Shown: in pieces, positions 1 through 12,399 of the stretch | Position numbering within the stretch: the first letter of the stretch is position 1 | How the letters are laid out: the number at the start of each line of letters is the position of its first letter | Assembly (NCBI GenBank): GCA_028554755.1 | Contig: JAPTOF010000010.1 | Span: forward strand, 10,700,001 to 10,764,000 | From: Cordia subcordata | Taxonomy: Eukaryota > Streptophyta > Magnoliopsida > Boraginales > Cordiaceae | Length of the DNA stretch: 64,000 nucleotides | Direction: 5' to 3' | Made by a program: the position numbers and the translations under genes | The notes under the pieces: model-generated | Told to the model about the DNA's origin: nothing | Database searches by the model: none | Seen by the model: only the letters and a program-made list of their open reading frames with translations

Positions 1-1782
1 AAACGAATAGGCTCTCCCCATCTTTTGGTTTGGATAGCAGCGGAGGATTTACTAAGTATGCCTTCAACTCTTGCAAGGCTTTCTCGCACTCATTAGTCCA
101 TTCAAAGTTTTTATTTCTTCAAAGTACGTTGAAAAACGAATGACACTTATCCGATGACCTTAAGATGAACCTACTGAGCACTGCGACTCTGCCTGTGAGT
201 TTCATCACTTCCTGGATGTTCTTAGGAGACGGGATATTGAGGATCGCTCTCAATTGGTCAAGATATGCTTCGATTCCTCTTTGGGTAACGAGGTACCTAA
301 GGAACTTCCCGAACTTGACTCCAAAGGAACATTTGGTAGGATTGAGTTTCATGTTGTATTTTCTCAGAACATCAAAGGCTTGACGTAGATGACCGATATG
401 TTGTTCTGCCATTAAGGACTTCACAAACATGTCGTCAATGTAGACTTCCATCATACGCCCTAGCTGATCATCAAACATTTTATTGACAAGGCGCTGGTAG
501 GTTGCTCCCGCATTTTTTAGGCCAAAGGGCATGACCTTGTAACAATAGATACCCCGTTCGGTAATGAACAACGTTTTCTCATGGTCGTCGGGGTGCATTA
601 ATATCTAGTTATACCCCGAAAACGCAACCATAAAGCTGAGTAGCTTGTGGCAGGCAGTTGCGTCTACCATCACATCGATGTGAGGGATAGGAAAGGAATC
701 TTTGTGACATGCCTTATTTAGATCCGTAAAATCAATGCAGACTCTCCATTTTCCGTTCTTTTTGTTTACTACTACTACATTTGCTAGCCATTTAGGATAA
801 TGTACTTCTTTGACAAACCCTACGTTGATCAGCTTCTGCACTTCTTCATTAATTATTCGGTTCCTTTTAGGGGCAAATTTCCTACGCTTCTGTTTGACCG
901 GGGGAAATGTGGGGTTTACTTTCAACTCATGGACAATTATTCTTGGGTCTATCCCTTCCATGTCAGCGTGCGACCATGCAAAGCAATCCCGGTTGCTTCA
1001 AAGAAAATCCACTATTTGGTTTCTCAGTTCCAGCTCTAATCCCGATCCAATTTGAACTGTATGGATGGGCTCGTCTGGATGGGCTCGTCTGGATCAATCT
1101 GCACGTTATCCAATTCTTCTAGTTGAGGGCGATCCAGCGGGGTAGAGGCAGAAGCCTCTTTTACATGGTACAAAGTATCACGTTAGGCCCCTCTCATTGC
1201 GGTGCAATAGTATCCGCGGGAGTCTGATTGCTGCCCCCTTATCTCTTTGACTCCCCATCTTGTTGGAAATTTTAGAACCTAATGATAAGTAGATGGAATT
1301 GCTTTCATGTCATGAATCCACGGCCTTCCCAAAATGATGTTGTACGGAGGCGGGCTGTCTATCACTAAAAACCTGACATCCATGTTGACTCCTTCAGCAA
1401 AAACTGGTAGGTGTATCTCTTCTATAGTGTGCTTTTGCTCTCCACTGAACCTTACCAGAGGGGTGGATCACCTCACAAGTCATTGTTCATCAATCCTCAT
1501 TTCCTTAAGGGCATTCAACATTAAAACGTTGGCTGAGCTGCCATTGTCTATTAAGATTCTCCGGACCCAGCAATTGGCCACCATAAGTGCGATCACCAAT
1601 GCATCATCATGCGGGTTGTTTAAATGGGAAGCCTCAGAATTACAGAATGATATTATTGTTTCTGGGCCCATGTCAACTGGTCGCAAGGGATGATGGCCAT
1701 GTTCTCCCGCCAGACGTACGTGCCTTTTTGCTGCAGAGACAATAATCCCACTGATGTGTGATCCCCCCACAATGTAGTTCAC
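1..1782 (-). pseudogene. Ty3/Gypsy pol remnant: protease and reverse transcriptase
   Basis: This is the pol part of an LTR retrotransposon read on the minus strand and continuing off the left edge. The protease region lies at about 1480-1782 and shows LIDNGSSANVL, the aspartic-protease active-site block in the form common in the Tat-type Gypsy group. The RT follows at 961-119. It has the N-terminal block around KNGKWRVCIDFTDLNKAC, then FSGYN, then YKVMPFGLKNAGATYQRL and the catalytic YIDD. An in-frame TAG near 602-604 replaces the expected glutamine after FSGYN and splits the RT into two open stretches (605-961 and 119-598). The segment between protease and RT (962-1480) has no long frame. 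RNase H and integrase would lie left of the window. The lineage is inferred from motif style only. Confidence 0.88.
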
Positions 1783-1799
1783 TGTTCGCTCTCACTGCA

Positions 1800-3297
1800 G
1801 TGGATCTGGCGGGGCTAGATCCTCAGCTTATACCTTCCTGTCTCGTCGGGCTAAGGTTTGCTTTCCCTTATTAGAAAGGAGTTCAGTCAAATATCCTTTC
1901 CTTAACAGCTCAGCAACTTCCCATTTGAGACCATCGCATTCCTCAGTGGTATGTCCGTGATCTGCATGGAACTCACACCACTTGGATTTGTCTCTTGATT
2001 CTGCCGGGGATCTCAACTTTCCTGGCCATTTGACGGTACTGCCCATGGTCTTTAATGTGTGAATGAGTTTAGACGGGGTTACAGATAGATTATAATATGG
2101 AGCTTTTACCCTTCGCTCAAGTCACGATCAAGAAGTCGTCTCCTGTTAGAGGTCTTCTGTCGACTGCCTCGTTTTCCCTTCGGCTCCTAAGGGGGTAGGG
2201 CTTGTGCCTTCTCGTCTATCACTCTAATTGAATGTCTCCTAGTCCATGGCTTCTGAAAGTCCTGCAAAGATTAGCGCGGTCATCTTCCTACTTAATTTGA
2301 GCCCATGCCTTTGCAAGGACGTCCTCCATAGTCTTAGAGGGATACTTTGTAAGCTCTTTGTAGAGGTCTAAATCTGGCAAGAGCCCTCTTCGAAAGGCAA
2401 AAATTGCTGTTGCCATATTGCATTAAGGTATGGATACTTTTTCCTTGTTAAACCTCCCTACGTAGTCTCTGAGGGTTTCCCCCCTCTTCTGCACAATTAG
2501 ATACAGATCATCTGATTATTTTTTCAGTTTTCTACTACTCGCATATTGTTCCACGAACATATCAGTCAACTGGGCAAAAGATTATATGCATCCATTTGGT
2601 AGGTTGGTATACCATTGTAAAGCAAGACCTGCTAAACTCGAACCAAAGCTCTTACACATACAGGCTTCCCTTTTGTCTCGGGGAATGGCCATAGTGTACA
2701 TCTTCTATTTGTATTGCATTATCTGGTCATCTGGGTCTGTAGTCCCGTCGAATGGCCTCATATTTGGGAAGGAGAATTTGGTGGGCAAGTCTACCATTGC
2801 GATGGCATCCACAAAGGGAGATTCTGCGTAGCTGTTGGTGGCACTCCTCTTAATAGGCGCTGGTACCCCTGGGATTCTTTGAATCAGGGACTCCAATTTG
2901 GTGAAACGTCTAATCATGTCTGGGAGCACCCCATCTTGCGATGGGGTCAAGTGTTGCCCCACTACTTTATGTTGGTTGGAAATGCCAACTGCATCAGTTG
3001 CAAAATTTAGTATTTCAGCCCTGGGAGTTTGGCGGGGTGTAGAGTCCAATGATTGCATTGGATCTACCGATTCAGTCAACATGGCCTTTCCTTTGTCCTG
3101 AGGTCCCGTGTTTGCTGAAAGTACAGTAATTTTTTCCGTCAGGTCTAAGTCTCTTGACGTATGGCGTTATTTTCTGCCTCTACGTCTTTGAACTTGCTTT
3201 CATACATCGCCAATTTCTTCTCGTAGAGCGCCATCTTGGCCAAGATGGCTTACATGCTATTGCTCCCGTCAGCACTAGTACTAGGGTTGGATGTCAT
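1800..3297 (-). pseudogene. Ty3/Gypsy gag remnant
   Basis: This is the capsid and nucleocapsid part of the same minus-strand element. The first ATG after the primer-binding site is at 3297-3295, followed by MTSNPSTSADGSNSM and an immediate stop, so the copy is dead at its N-terminus. Beyond the stop the same frame continues with a charged, coiled-coil-like stretch. An open piece at 2705-3082 contains RPFDGTTDPDDQIMQY, typical of plant Gypsy gag. A piece at 1828-2046 carries KWCEFHADHGHTTEEC, the knuckle-like Cys/His motif of this lineage. The frames do not join, so several frameshifts separate the pieces. Order on the minus strand is LTR, PBS, gag, protease, RT, which is normal for Gypsy. Confidence 0.82.
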
Positions 3298-3345
3298 GAT
3301 GATTGCTGATTGAGCGCGAAAGTACTACCCTTGATGACAACACCT

Positions 3346-3363
3346 TGCCCACGATGGGCGCCA
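3346..3363 (-). other. Primer-binding site of the Gypsy element
   Basis: On the minus strand the 18 bases start TGGCGCCCATCG, the tRNA-complementary form usual for plant Gypsy elements. The site lies three bases after the apparent LTR end (...CTCTACA) and about 50 bases before the gag ATG. This fixes the orientation of the element. Confidence 0.75.
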
Positions 3364-3366
3364 AAT

Positions 3367-4100
3367 TGTAGAGGGTGGATTCTACAATTCCGGATTGCTC
3401 GTCTTGGGCCCTAATAACCTGCAAGATCAAGAAAGGTAAGCGACGAAACCCTTGACACCGGTGTAGTGCCAGCCAAAGGTTCTCCGACGCTCAAGTCAGC
3501 GAGCGTGAATGAGAGAAAATAAAGAATTGTTATATTTTTGGAAGTGGGCGAATTGCTGATATTGATAAGTCAATACTTTTGTATCTCCTTACCTTTCCCA
3601 TGGGATAGCATTTTATGGCTTAGTAGGTGGAAGAATCCTCCAGATCTTTTATGTCTTCAAACTTGTTTTACTCGACGTCTACCTCCTTGCGATGCTTAGC
3701 CTTACCAAATATTTGGATCATGCTTATCACTCCAATATCCGTCTTAGCAAAAGATTGAGTCTTCCAATTACGAACGTTTCTACCTGGGCCTACCCAACAC
3801 GCGATACAATAGATTGAACACTTTTCCCATTCAAAATCATGGGCCTTTGGGTTTTCTTAAGCCCAATCATTTTTGGCCCAAACACCCAATTACTCTATTT
3901 TTCCCTTAAGGAGTCTATAGTGACTAGTATTAGGGTATAAAGGTGTTCGTTGTACACCCTTGTAATATATGAGGTTATAATTGTAATTGTAAGCACTACA
4001 CTTCTGTATAAATATATCCTAAACACCCTAGTTGGTGTGAGCCTCCAAAACAATTCTATATCATTTACCAAACCAGTAATTGCAAAACCCGTGCATTGCA
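3367..4100 (-). mobile_element. 5' LTR of the Gypsy element (outer end uncertain)
   Basis: The inner end is defined by ...TCTACA at 3367 next to the primer-binding site. Going outward, the minus strand holds a TATA-like stretch around 4008-4020 (ATATTTATA) and no coding potential. The outer boundary is a guess because the matching 3' LTR is outside the window and no target duplication could be found. A hairpin-forming stretch with gtgcattgcac near 4091-4101 may mark it or may be an unrelated element end. Confidence 0.5.
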
Positions 4101-6875
4101 CTAATCTTTTTTTTAGTTAATCTTCTAATTTTAAATGAAAGTTAGAGAGTATATTCTAATTAAATCTCAAAATTTTAAATTTTGTTGTAATTTCTATTTC
4201 TTTCTTTTAAATTCCAAAGTGTATATAATCCCAAAAAATAATTAACTCTAAAATCAGATTAAATTGTAAAATTCTAAATTAATTTTTTCCCAAATTCAGA
4301 ATTTTTCTTGTTAATTATAATTTAAAAATTGAATATTCTTTTATGGCTTTGGAGTTATTCAAATTCAAAATTCTTTTATAGCCTCTATGTTATTCAAATT
4401 AAAGTTCTTTCTTGCCTCTAGAGTTAGAATCATTGTTGGAGTAAAAGAAAATTTAGAATAATTCTATCATTGTTATGTTACAACATATCAATCATATAAA
4501 AAGATAATAGTGAACAATTCAATAAAATTGATTAATTATAATCTAAAATAAACACAAGCAACTTTATCTTTTTGATTTCTCCTCAATCTTTCTCTCCAAC
4601 TCAAAATATTTTGTTCTTTTTTCATGCAATTGCAACTTCTCAATCAACTTAATAGAAGTTTAAAACCATACCCTATATAAGCAAAAGAATATAACATTTA
4701 TGCATTATCTTGTACTACTTTACAAACTAAAAATTTAGATGTGCAACTTACAATTAGCATTCCCATTCTCCTTTATATGAGCATTAATTAAATGTGTTTT
4801 GCGTCGGTATAATCTCCATTTTTGTGTCCACATTGTGATGAGAAAAAAAAGTCCAAAATGAACACTAGAATGATCACTAGTCCCGCGTAGAGTAGAAAGG
4901 CTGGAAAAGAAATTCTAAGTACCGTTAAACAATGATGAGAGGAAAAATAATCTAAGATATACTTATAATTCTACACCACTTTGAATCTGTTTGAGTTGTC
5001 ATACACCATTTTTCCTCTATAGTTGAGATTGGATTCTTATATGATGCATAAATGAAGATCAATTTTCCTTCTAAGTTACAGGATTTGATTACATTTAGAT
5101 TCATGTGGAACTATCTTACCAATAAAGATAGAGATCCCAAAAACATTTTGAATTCTATTAACTATTAATAGACTAAAGAAATAAAACTTTTGTTCATACA
5201 ACTTTGAATAAGAAGATAATAGACAAGAAATACTTCTCAAAGAAACCTATAAAAATAATATCATTAAGTAAATTCAGGACTGCAAATATCTCTTTCTAGA
5301 TCCTACCATTTCCCTTTTTGCCTTTTACACGTCACCTTTTCTCCCTTCATTTCCACTTCTCATCACACCCCACTACCACTACCACTACTACTACTACCAA
5401 TATTCAACCTTGTTTCACCTTATTCAAAATCCAAAAGTCCATTTTTCAATACCCTAAGATAAAGTCTATGGCTCTACATGAGAGGGAGCTTGGTACCTGG
5501 ATCCACCAATAAAATGCCTATCATATTTTATTTTGTTAAAAATAAAATATATATAAATAAAGTCATACTCAAACATGCAAGAAAAATAAAATGAAGGGAG
5601 AGAGCATCAACTTTATTCTAAAATTTACCTTGGGGAATTCTTGTTTAGCTCAATAGTTGGCAAAGTAATTGTAATCAAGGAGACCTGGCAAGTCATCTTT
5701 AAGCTATAAAGAGATTAGCATAGTCAAATTGATTGTTTTCTGCTTAAGCATGCAGTGAATAAATGAGAACACTTACGATTGCAATCCCTCTTTAATAGGC
5801 TTGTATGCATCTGTTATGCTAGTAAAACAAATAGATATTTCTCAATATAAACCATATGTTCTCCTTTGCATTGCAATCCACATAATTTGTATTATGTCAA
5901 TTTGAGGTAGTATTCCTTAGAAAAATACAAAAAGAATACCTAGCTAACAAACCTTTATAATCTCTACAATGGCTACTGTCTTGCTAATTGTCTATCCCAT
6001 TGCCTTCAAAACAAAATCATGAATTCTTTTAGCTCTTTCCAATAAGGCTATAGTTTATTGGGGCTTCTATTGAGAAAAGTAATTTGTTATTGCATTTTTT
6101 GTTCTCTAAAAAATATATGATAATATTAAATGAATTTGATATAATAAATGAATTTGAAGAGATATAAATGTAGGATAGATAAATAGATGGAAAAACATAT
6201 TTGTAACCATCTAAAGTGAAGATGAATCGATAGAGAGAAAGTTGTGTCTGTAAATGCAGTAATAAAAGCACAAAAGAAGTGTAAATATAATATGTGTATA
6301 TAATGACTACATTGTTAAAAAAGTAAATTTTTATGTTAAATACATATTCTTTTATTGCATAACTTTGAGAAATAAGTCATATAAAAATTAGTGTTTACAT
6401 ACTCCTTTAATTATGTTTATTAAGTGACATCTTTGAGTAACTTATGCTTTTAGCCATTCTCTATGACAACACATCATAATAAATAGGGATACACTTCTAT
6501 GAGTTATTTTATTATAAGCCATAAAACTAAGCAAACAAGCAAATCATATTGCCGCATGGCACATCCAAAGCTCTCTAAAGATCTTGTGAGATATAATTAT
6601 ATTAATATTGTATGGAAGATCCTAGGCCTAACTTTTCTCAACTTGATTTACCTTTTCTACTTCTTCATTTCTTCTTTTGTTTCTTTGTTGTGACACTGAT
6701 CTCCTAAGCTTGAATTGGCACCATCGACTTCCAACATAGGCATAACTCAAATTTGCACCATTGATATCTAACTCCATCAACCTAGATTGTGATCACACAT
6801 CAAGACCAAAAAAAGAAACAAAAACAAAAAAAAGAATCTATGTCTAGTCTTTTGCCAACATAACTCTACTCCACC
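4101..6875. other. AT-rich intergenic stretch, no gene seen
   Basis: No open frame here resembles a known protein. The sequence is AT-rich with a short CTA/ACC trinucleotide run near 5380-5400. I see no RNA gene and no clean inverted-repeat element. Confidence 0.6.
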
Positions 6876-9500
6876 ATGACTGACATCCCAGCCACAACTC
6901 AAGTTGCATCTTCTTTGATGCCTACTTCTGCGACACCAACGACAACAATCCAAGGACCTTTGTTCCCGTGTTTCCTCAAGCACTACCATCTGTCTTGCCT
7001 TCCTCTTTGCCAGCCTTGCAATTGCTAAGTTTTAGTAGTTTAAATATCACAACTCTTGTGACTATTCGATTTAATGGCACAAATTATCGAATTCAGAGGT
7101 CTCAAATTGAACCCGTTCTTTCACGTATGGTGTTTCTGGTATAATTGATGGCACAGTGCCTTGTCCATTTTCTGACTCAGTCAATTATCTCTCTTGGTTA
7201 CGTCTCAACAGTCTTGTCCGTACGTGGTTGAATGCCATGTTTACAAATAAAATTGTTCAAGATATCTATCATCCTCAATTCAGTAAGGATATTTGGGTTG
7301 CCCTCCTGGAACGGTATTTAGATAATTCAAAGGTGAATTTGCATGCTCTCTGATGTTCCCTTGAAGATGCAAGCCTTAAAAGGTCCCACAAGCGTATGGA
7401 CCATGCAATATAGGGGAACTAATACGGGTGTCAAACCATAGGGAGGCTATTGTTGTGAAGTGAATCCCATGCTTGATGTCCTAGAAAATGTCGAAAAGAA
7501 ACCCTAGACTAAACATAGTTTTGGTGTTTTGGATTAACGAGAGCTAAGAGGGAAATGTAAAGACTGCACTATGGATACTAGAAAGGAAAACTAAGAACTA
7601 AGCTAATTTAAAAGGATTAAACCTATGGGAAGGTGATAGAGTGACCCACACTTGTAAATGGGTGACTCTCTAACTCAATGCTATGGGATTCGAGATATTG
7701 GCTCACTAATTATGGCTTCTAATACTAAGCAACTAACTAGTGTCCTAATTACACCCTAGGACTCGGTGCGAGTCCATCCCCAAGCGTGCACACTTAGAGC
7801 TACGGCGTGATCCTTATGTACCTAAGGCCATAGGAGGGACTAGGGAGTTACTTAAGTGTCCTACAATGATTCGATCCTAGTTCCTAAATCATTAGCTTAA
7901 TTTAAAGTTAAGACATAGGGTTCCTAGGATCAACTAAACCTATCCGGACTGCTATTAGTTGGATTTAAAGCTAAAGGAGACTCGATCTAGGCTAGTCCTA
8001 ACTTATGCACTGTCATTCTGGGGACACTAAAGTGGATTGGTATCTAATAGGCGCAATCCTACATATTCTAAGGCAAGGCATTATGAATATGATGTCCTAT
8101 CCAAGATACAAACACAAGCAAGTTTGATTTATGCCATTGGAAATATTCAAGCATAACATGTAGCAATAATTGAGCATGCATTCACTATAAGGCATGTTTC
8201 ATACTCACATGGACATGAATAGAACCAACCCTTTTATATTATCCATCATCACACACATAGACATGCATGATCTAAGGATTAAAAGTGTTCTATAGCAAAT
8301 ACAACTCAGTCTATATACATACCACTCATTTAGGCATTAAATCAAATACATGAACATGAATTGAAATAAAGCCATTCATATTAAGAACAAAGTATGTTTA
8401 TATATAAACCAATCAAATCCTATAACAAAGAATATAAAAGTTATCCTATTACACAAGTTTAGGCACCCTAAATCATCTACTTAAGCATGAAAAAGATAAG
8501 AATGAAAGAGGCTATAGAAATCTCCCCTTCCATTCTTGTTTGTTTATTTACAAACTTGAGTAAATCTTCACCAAATGCTATTTGAATCCTCCAAAATCAA
8601 CTTAATTTCAAGTGGGTGTATGTGTCAATGTGTGAATTAGAGGGTGGTAAAGGTACGGTTTTGTGTGTAAGAAGTGGGTGTGTGAATGGGAAGTGAAAAA
8701 GGTTTAAAAATCTACTCCAAATAGGCTAGAAAAGGGGTTAAATAGTGTAGCAATCGCGTCTAACCAGGGCCCTTGGCCGGTCGACTGGCTTAGCTTTGAG
8801 GTGGACTAGCTCAAAGAGGTTGCTCTAGATTTTGGCCAGTTGATCGACCCTGAAAGGGGGTCAACCGGCCCAGCCAAGTCAAAAGCTTGGTCGATTTTCT
8901 CGCGTTGCATCCGTTTCCTCCAGTTGCCCTTTTCTTCGCCCAGTTGCCCGAAACACTTCTTTTATGCTTCTCTCACATCTCGAACACCTTGAGCTTGACT
9001 CCAACATCAATTCTCCATCAATTCAAGTCCCAAGCTTTTGACCTAACTTCACCAAACACGAGAAATAAATATGCATTAGTGTAGTGTTTGTCTTTAAACT
9101 CAACTATGTACATTTGCTTACACTTAAGCCTAACTCTAGTATATGTACTATACTAATTTATCTCTTAAAGCTTAAAACACCTCTTAAACATAGATAAATG
9201 ACAATGCAAACACACACAAAAACACAATGCATTACTCTCTGAAGGCCAATTCATAAGAACTCAAAAGTATTGCAAATATGTTGTTTGATGTTCAAAAGCT
9301 AGTTGCCAAAGATGATTTAAATATTGTTGCATTGCATGGTCTTCCCCCAAAGTACAATATCTTTGTCACAACTCTTATCAACTCTAGAGAAGTTCTCACT
9401 TAGAACAGTGTGTACCATTGCCTTATTGCATAAGAAGCCCATCTTTTACTCACAACATTATCGCATCCTTCACCCATTTACACACTTTGACGTAGCAAAC
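6876..9500 (+). pseudogene. Decayed Ty1/Copia gag split by an insertion
   Basis: The gag can be followed from an ATG at 6876 (MTDIPATTQVASS). After a frameshift comes a typical Copia gag N-terminus around 7020-7110 (SLNITTLVTIRFNGTNY), then at 7156-7353 NYLSWLRLNSLVRTWLNAM and DIWVALLERYLDNSKVNLHAL. The coding similarity stops at 7353 and resumes at about 9243 with ELKSIANMLFDVQKLVAKDD and LNIVALHGLPPKYNIFVTTL. The gap is an unrelated insertion, listed separately. Stops and frameshifts make the gag non-functional, and I found no protease, integrase or RT downstream. LTRs were not recognised, so this is a fragment. The family call rests on the gag domain layout. Confidence 0.8.
7354..9234. mobile_element. 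1.88-kb insertion in the Copia gag, class unknown
   Basis: The segment is bordered by the same eight bases, ctctctga, at 7346-7353 and 9235-9242. Gag similarity resumes on the far side, so it looks like an inserted element with an 8-bp target duplication. No terminal inverted repeats and no coding region are visible. Near the left end there is a block 'gtcaaaccatagggaggct', and near 8760-8890 a stretch of ggtcgac/ccggtc-like words, both of a kind I associate with non-autonomous plant repeats. An 8-bp duplication would suit hAT elements, but the missing TIRs argue against that. The ct-rich site could also match by chance. Confidence 0.5.
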
Positions 9501-12059
9501 TCAGACTACTGCACGGCGGTAAGGCCATGACTAAAGGTTCAACAAACGATTGTATTTACCTTATTAATTTTTTTTTCCTCTCTTGGGCACTTAGTGGTCC
9601 ATTGATTAGAAATATTGAAAAAACAAAACATGTCATTTACATAAACTAAAGCACAACACACTTTTTTCATGCTAAATCGACAAGTACAATTTCATTCACA
9701 TGAAAAATATACATGTAATAGAGCAAAACAAGCAAAACAACTATACAAGAATATTATCTATGTTTTGCCACAGCAATGTATAGGTGGAGTTAATTAGTGT
9801 AGAGTTAATAAAGTTGCCCCTAAATTAATTTTGCAAGATATATCATTTTTTATCATTTCTAGCAAATCTTCTTCAGAGTGAGATTTATCATTGAAAATGC
9901 AACCATTCTATTCCATCTAAACGTGGTAAATTATTGAGTAAAGGAAGAATCTTAGCGAGGTGATTTTAAGGTTATTGATCATTAGACTATTTGGTATGTA
10001 AGAAAAAATGGCATACCATTATGCTGAACAATTGGAAGAGACAGGATAGATAAACCATTTTTCCTAACACACTTAGTAAATAAACATTTCGAAAACAAGT
10101 GATCCCTCGTTTCACAACCAAAGCATCAAAAAATCACATATAGGATTGTTGATGATGCACTACTTACATAAATGCTACTTGGTAAGAAGAATCCAATATC
10201 CAGCATAATTGAGGGGCCTTTGAGCAAAAATAGCCCCATGTAAGCTTAGAAAAGAATTTACATTATTGTTAAAACCCAACTAATTCAGCCATTGTCTAAG
10301 TGATGCTACAAGGTAGACTTTCATAGCTAAATCTATTATCATTTGATTCTAAACCAAATGAGAAGTGAACAAGGAATCAAAGAATTAATTTGAAAGATAT
10401 ATTTTGAAAAAAAAAATTAATAAATTAGTTTTATTACAGTGTTCTAAAAATTTCCCAATAGATGTATCCCTTTATAAGAGGTCATGGCTAGTCAGAAAAG
10501 GTTTTATACCTTCTCAAATAGGCATCTAAGCTTTATAAATATCTAGGATTTTTAACCTCATTTCCATTGAGAATCTCTAAAATTTTTCATGTGCATCAAA
10601 AAAAAGAGAACTTTAACACTATTTGGTTCTCCTAGTCTAAGTGGTTGTGCTCCTACATATTGTCAAACGAAAACCATTGTATCTTGGAGACTTGCTCCAT
10701 TAAAAATGTAAGCACCATAGTGAGGCAATTAAAGTCTTAAGGTGACTAAATTTGATGCAGGTCTCAGTCTTGTTACATTCAAATTTATTTTGATTTTGTT
10801 CTTGTGAAATTAAGTAAGTTTTTTTTATGTTTATTCATATATTGTTACACAAAACATACACAAGTTATACACCTATTTTTTCAACGATCTTATGACTTTA
10901 ATTTATTCTACATTTTTGTATAACTTGTGGGGAATTACATGCCGTTAGAATTTCTTTTTTAAGAAATTTGTTTTTCCATAAAAATATCCTTTATGCTAAA
11001 TCTTTTTACACAAAAAGTTGAGTATGCCTGTTCTTTTTTTTTCTTTTTTTTTTTATCAAAAAGAGATTAGAGCTATATGTGCTTACTGTTTTGCTACATA
11101 TTATACATAAATATATCTCTATATGAATTTTGCTTTATACTTGTATGGATATACAAGTCCTTCATGTGGTTTCCTAATAAGATGGATATTTGTGATGTAT
11201 GTTAATAAACAAAAAACAAATTGTATATTTGTATTCTACAGAAAATTACAAATCAAGTAGTTCAAATTCACTTATTTTGGGGAAAGATTGGAGAAGTTAT
11301 AGTTTTATGAAGTTTTTTACTCTCTAATTTACTATCTTGCTTAGGACTAGAATATGACTCAAATGTTGTCCTTGGTTTGAATGTCACGCTAATCTAGTAA
11401 GACAGTGGCATATGTGTTTAGTGGTTACGAAAAAAAAATTAAAAGTAATGTAGTCTTATAGAGTTCGTATCAAACTCAAATTCTTAATTTTCATACCTGA
11501 TGCCTAACCACTAGCATAGACTTATGTTTGAGGAGTAAGAAGCACATGTCTATTTATGTTTATGTCCACTAACCAGTTGGTGTTATGTGGCATTAGTTTG
11601 ACTTAAGATGAATTGTCAAGATTTGTGTCTCTTAAATTTTGGGGAACTCACAATATTTCAGTTGAATAGTTAATGTCAAACACTAGGCTAAAGATACTTC
11701 TTGAAAGCCGAAGAAGTATCTTTGTTCTTAAATTGCAATCAGCATAGTCATCCCTTTGGTATGAATCTAAGTATCTGACTACATATTTTTAAACATGACA
11801 ACTTGGACGTTAAGCCAATCGAAGCATTATGACTGCTGAGTAGCCAAGACAACCAAGAACGGAGCAAGAAGATTATTGTACCGGGGTCAATATAACATAA
11901 ATTTCAAAAACTTGTAGTAGAATGGTTTAAATTTATTAAAGATAGGTGTTTTACACATAGTGAGCTAACAATATTGCTTATGTCATTTTTTCTTTCACAT
12001 TATATGTAATCTTTTTTTTTTTCTCTCTTGTTAACTCTTACACGATTTGTTTTTCCTAT
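9501..12059. other. Intergenic stretch, no gene seen
   Basis: This follows the gag remnant. All frames are short. There are T-rich runs near 11030-11055. Nothing recognisable was found on either strand. Confidence 0.55.
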
Positions 12060-12118
12060 TCTAGCCAGTATGTATGTATGTATGTATGTATGTATGTATA
12101 TATGTATGTATGTATGTA

Positions 12119-12161
<43 letters not shown>

Positions 12162-12240
12162 GTATATATAATTTGTGCATGCATACATACATATATATAT
12201 ACACACACACACATACATACATATATATATGTATATATGC
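12060..12240. repeat. Compound palindromic microsatellite (TATG/TA/CATA)
   Basis: Runs of tatg, then tgtg, then ta, then tatg are followed after 'tgcatgcatacat' by their near mirror complements: cata, ta, acac, cata, ta. The whole tract can fold back on itself. Open frames on both strands here are artefacts of the repeat. Confidence 0.9.
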
Positions 12241-12399
12241 TTTTCTTTTAAGCTTAAAATATCTAAAATTTATTATGTTGTTGTTTAATTAAGATATTTA
12301 GTATGTTTTTGTGCTTATAGAAAACATCACATAAATAAAAATTAACACGGTTAGTTAACAGTGTATACATACAGTGTTAACTTTATATGTGCTATTAAA

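Noticed and set aside
12000..12292. Two 72-residue open frames on opposite strands
   Set aside because: They are translations of the TATG/CATA microsatellite.
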